NCBI GenBank assembly: GCA_045615545.1
Contig: JAZLFA010000014.1
Location: 1-7,185, forward strand
Direction: 5' to 3'
Length of the DNA stretch: 7,185 bases
DNA from: SIG220 sp045615545
GTDB lineage: Bacteria > Bacillota_I > Bacilli_A > RFN20 > CAG-826
Shown: piece after piece, positions 4,888 through 7,185 of the stretch
Position numbering within the stretch: the stretch's first letter is position 1
How the letters are laid out: every line of letters begins with the position of its first letter
Translations under genes and position numbers: made by a program
Notes under the pieces: model-generated
The model's database searches: none
Told to the model about the DNA's origin: nothing
What the model saw: the letters and a program-made list of their open reading frames with translations, nothing else

Positions 4888-6402
4888 ATGAAAAAAATAT
4901 TAGTTAGTTTGCTTATTACATTTACATTAACGTGTTTATTTGGATGTGTTAATAATGGTATTAATCCTGATGCCGATATTGATTTTGATGGATTAAAAAA
5001 TAGCATTGACCCGGAACCTGAAAACAATGTTTATAAATTCCAATACTTAGACGAAAATCTAGATCCATACACTAATGAGGATTCTTTTAAAGTTGATTAT
5101 AGAGAATTCTTTAATGATGATTTAGAAACAAAATATAATGTTCATTTAGCAAAATTAGGTGCCATAATAACAATGGGATCATACGATAAAACAATCAAAA
5201 TATTAAATAATGAATATATAACTCCATCATCAGAAATTAGCGAGATTTTAACCTTAATTGGATGTGATGATATAACCCCTATCAATTTTAATGATGATGG
5301 ACTTACAAATGATATTTACGATAAATGTAAATTAGTATTAGGACATCATTCAATTGAGTTTTCAAATAAAAAATATAACATTACATTTATTCAAGTAATT
5401 GGTTATGAAAACACAACTGGTTGGGCTTCTAATTTTGATGTTGGTGCAAACACTCAAGATTACGTTGATACTACAGGAGAGCATCTAGAATGGGATAATA
5501 AAAACACCCATAAAGGATTTCAAGTAACCGCTAATCGAGCATATTCTCATATTGAAAATTATTTAAATCAACACAAAATTGACAACTACACAGATTTCGT
5601 ATTCATAGCTGGTCACTCAAGAGGAGCTGCTATCACAAGTTTAATAGGTAAAAAATTAAAAGATAATAACATTAAATCTATTTGTTATGCTTATAACTCA
5701 CCAACTCATGTTTGTAACATTAGTAATGAAGAATGTGAATCATATACAAATATATGGCAAATATTTAACGAAAACGATTTTGTTTCACAGGTTCCATTAA
5801 CTTCTTGGAATGGTTTTACTTATTTAGGACATAAACTTTCATATAATATGGAAGAAAATAAAACAAAATATGATTCTTATTTTATTGACAGACACTACCC
5901 AACGATAGATCCTAAACTAAACCCAATGCTACTATCAATATTCGAAAATATGGTAGAAAATAGAGAGGCTCTTTATGTTTTCCGTCCAGCACACCCAGAA
6001 TATAAAGAGGTATTACTTGATCAATTTAATGAACCATTTGATAGCGAAGAAGAGGCATTGGATGAAATTGATAACCTCTATAACGCATTCCCTAATCCAG
6101 AAAATGCTAAAAAGATAATTGAAATGGTAGTTGCTACTTATTCACAAGATAATACTAAATATCAAATTAATTTTCGAACAAAACCTCATATAATAGTTTC
6201 TTGCGTAGGAGATATAACTAAAGATACATCCATACCGAATATTCTAGATGTTCTTCTAGCATATTTGCCATTTTTTAGTAGATACTTATCTGAGATGGAT
6301 GAAAAATTAGATTATGTGTTAGATAATTTGACTCAAATCATTAATCAAATATTTATGGCGCATGAGCAAACAATTATGTTAATTGCTTGTACATTATTGT
6401 GA
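4888..6402 (+). CDS. lipoprotein with a class-3-lipase-like alpha/beta hydrolase domain
   Basis: The 504-residue protein starts with a lipoprotein signal peptide: MKK, a hydrophobic stretch, and LFGC with Cys20 as the lipidation site (Phe at -2 is less common). Next is an acidic stretch D28-x-D-x-D-x-DG35 ending in DPEPEN, like one thrombospondin-type-3 calcium-binding repeat. The hydrolase core shows THKGF at 207-211, typical of class 3 lipases before the nucleophile. The elbow GHSRG follows at 242-246 (Ser244), then NENDFVSQVP at 294-303, where Asp297 is the likely acid. His315 (LGHK) or His336 (RHYP) could complete the triad. The C-terminal 130 residues are helical-looking and unassigned. 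Predicted site is the outer face of the membrane, hydrolysing an ester or lipid that sequence does not reveal. SD AGAGG is ten bases upstream. It stands alone and diverges from unit A. Confidence 0.85.
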   Translation: MKKILVSLLITFTLTCLFGCVNNGINPDADIDFDGLKNSIDPEPENNVYKFQYLDENLDPYTNEDSFKVDYREFFNDDLETKYNVHLAKLGAIITMGSYDKTIKILNNEYITPSSEISEILTLIGCDDITPINFNDDGLTNDIYDKCKLVLGHHSIEFSNKKYNITFIQVIGYENTTGWASNFDVGANTQDYVDTTGEHLEWDNKNTHKGFQVTANRAYSHIENYLNQHKIDNYTDFVFIAGHSRGAAITSLIGKKLKDNNIKSICYAYNSPTHVCNISNEECESYTNIWQIFNENDFVSQVPLTSWNGFTYLGHKLSYNMEENKTKYDSYFIDRHYPTIDPKLNPMLLSIFENMVENREALYVFRPAHPEYKEVLLDQFNEPFDSEEEALDEIDNLYNAFPNPENAKKIIEMVVATYSQDNTKYQINFRTKPHIIVSCVGDITKDTSIPNILDVLLAYLPFFSRYLSEMDEKLDYVLDNLTQIINQIFMAHEQTIMLIACTLL

Positions 6403-6408
6403 CATACT

Positions 6409-6437
6409 AGCTCCCACAACTTATAGAAGTGGGGGCT
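6409..6437 (+). terminator. terminator hairpin after the lipase-like gene
   Basis: AGCTCCCAC (6409-6417) pairs with GTGGGGGCT (6429-6437), nine pairs with one T-G wobble, over an 11-base loop. T-rich GTCTTCTTGTTC follows. It begins seven bases after the TGA stop, the right place for intrinsic termination. The T-tract is interrupted, so efficiency may be modest. Read on the minus strand it is followed by AGTATGTCAC, so it could alternatively be a mobile-element end palindrome. Confidence 0.6.
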
Positions 6438-6954
6438 GTCTTCTTGTTCGAGGATTCTGATGAATTCATAAGTGTTTTTTTCGGAACTTCATTTTGTTAG
6501 TGAAATAAAAAGACCACCCCATTTTATTATGTCGTGTGTGTAACAATTTGTAAGCGTTTTTTCCATCTATTTTCATTGCAAAAGTACTGTCTGTCTGGAC
6601 CAGTCTATTAGCTAAAAAGTGCCAACTCGCTAAACCCCACCCAAAAGCTTATGAACTACCACCAACACCCCCTGTGAACTTTGATCACAAAAAGTCGAAC
6701 AAAAAAGCCCACTTCACTCAAGGGAGCTCTAATTGCTTTGTACGAATGTTTTGAGGAAAGGGGTTTTGTCCTTTTTAGGAAAATTATCTCTGTCCTTACA
6801 CAACACAAATGTATAAATACAAAATCATTTTATGAAAACGAGACAAAAATTACTGGTGAGGTCGTACGGCGGTAGTTTTATAGGTTTTTGATTCGTGAGT
6901 TTTGGGACACAGAGCAGTCCAGGTAGTACGTTTTATTTGCTTTTAGGGATAAGG

Positions 6955-7146
6955 CTGGCCAGGCGGCTTGTTTGATTTGTTCGTGCGAGGGCGGTGCGTG
7001 CGTTTATTCGCGTATGTATAAGCAAGCAGGCAGAAGTAGGCAGGAAGTTGGTTATATAGCCAATATTTCAGTCGTCCTGGCAGTCAGCTTGTTTGTTAAT
7101 AATTAATATATGTCTGGCAATTAGTTTGTTTGCTATTAATATAATG
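6955..7146 (+). repeat. imperfect direct repeats around CTGGCA...TTGTTTG
   Basis: CTGGCAGTCAGCTTGTTTG (7077-7095) and CTGGCAATTAGTTTGTTTG (7114-7132) match at 16 of 19 positions with a period of 37 bases. Both continue into TTAATATA(A)TG. A more distant relative, CTGGCCAGGCGGCTTGTTTG, lies at 6955-6974. Between them is a near-palindrome TTGGTTATATAGCCAA at 7048-7063 and repeated AGGCAG words. No CRISPR-like regularity is present. Confidence 0.5.
7014..7106 (+). CDS. doubtful 30-residue open frame
   Basis: ATG 7014 opens a 30-residue frame ending at TAA 7104-7106. The first half is polar and basic (MYKQAGRSRQEVGY) and the second hydrophobic (IANISVVLAVSLFV), the layout of a small membrane or type-I-toxin-like peptide. 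The frame stays open upstream to the TAG at 6927-6929. There is no SD, the DNA is compositionally odd, and part of the frame lies in the direct repeats, so chance is quite possible. Confidence 0.15.
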   Translation: MYKQAGRSRQEVGYIANISVVLAVSLFVNN

Positions 7147-7185
7147 TTAGATTAAGGTATATCTATAAATCTTATATTGTATGGT

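Larger units (their letters stand above)
6438..7185. other. 748-base region without a defensible gene; composition changes
   Basis: All six frames are broken into short pieces. A 64-codon TTG-initiated frame at 6681-6875 and a 36-residue minus frame at 6576-6466 lack SD sequences and family features. A plus frame with no start is open for about 65 codons from the TAG at 6927-6929 to the TAA at 7104-7106. From about 6900 to 7080 the DNA is roughly 48% G+C by hand count, with G about twice C (58 to 29), unlike the AT-rich genes to the left. The end returns to AT-rich sequence. ATGAATTCAT at 6460-6469 is a perfect palindrome followed by AAGTGTTTTTTT. It may be decayed mobile DNA, an unrecognised RNA, or flanking sequence of a gene beyond the window. 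Confidence 0.6.

Noticed and set aside
4737..5027. 96-codon minus-strand frame opposite the start of the lipase gene
   Set aside because: More than a third of it is antisense to the signal peptide and N-terminus of the lipase-like gene, the rest lies in AT-rich promoter DNA, and it has no TnpB or other family motif.
6466..6576. 36-residue minus-strand frame starting at ATG 6576
   Set aside because: No SD, no neighbours on that strand, and no recognisable features; consistent with chance.
6681..6875. 64-codon plus-strand frame
   Set aside because: It starts with TTG, has no SD, matches no family I know, and overlapping frames of similar length exist beside it.
1..7185. tRNA, rRNA genes or known riboswitches
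   Set aside because: I saw no tRNA-like cloverleaf, no rRNA conserved blocks and no recognisable riboswitch core on either strand, though a covariance search could not be run.

Overview
The window is AT-rich and looks like chromosome of a low-GC Firmicute, in the Bacilli/Erysipelotrichia/Mollicutes-related part of the tree. Three things suggest this: the gdpP-rplI gene pair, short gaps between genes, and use of the standard bacterial code, with TGA ending at least three genes and TGG for Trp. I cannot name a genus.

Left part (1-4493), minus strand. Transcription runs right to left in two apparent units. Unit A (4493 to 2731) is a tight cluster: a nucleoside-phosphorylase-family enzyme, a 41-codon small gene whose stop overlaps the next start, a Nudix hydrolase, and a 113-residue protein made of six 16-residue repeats. 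A weak intrinsic terminator follows. Unit B (2612 to 105) is gdpP (membrane c-di-AMP phosphodiesterase) coupled to rplI (ribosomal protein L9). The helicase gene that often follows rplI in Firmicutes is not in the 104 bases left. An open frame on the plus strand may instead be the tail of a convergent gene ending at base 41.

Middle (4494-4887). This divergent intergenic region holds promoter-like sequence on each side and, at 4574-4732, a row of five hairpins. Read on the minus strand, the outermost hairpin is followed by TAGTTCAC. This layout recalls the right end and guide-RNA scaffold of IS200/IS605 (TnpB) elements, but no transposase gene is present.

Right part (4888-7185). A plus-strand gene encodes a 504-residue predicted lipoprotein with a class-3-lipase-like alpha/beta hydrolase core (GHSRG), followed by a terminator-like hairpin. 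The last 750 bases hold no gene I can defend. Bases 6901-7080 are about 48% G+C by hand count, with twice as much G as C, and the far end has imperfect direct repeats. This looks like foreign or decayed DNA.

Functionally, unit A looks like nucleoside/nucleotide salvage or clean-up with two unexplained small proteins. Unit B combines second-messenger turnover and the ribosome. The lipase-like lipoprotein acts outside the membrane and appears independent. The best leads are the hairpin row, the small overlapping gene, the repeat protein, and two promoters placed so close to ATG that their mRNAs may be leaderless.
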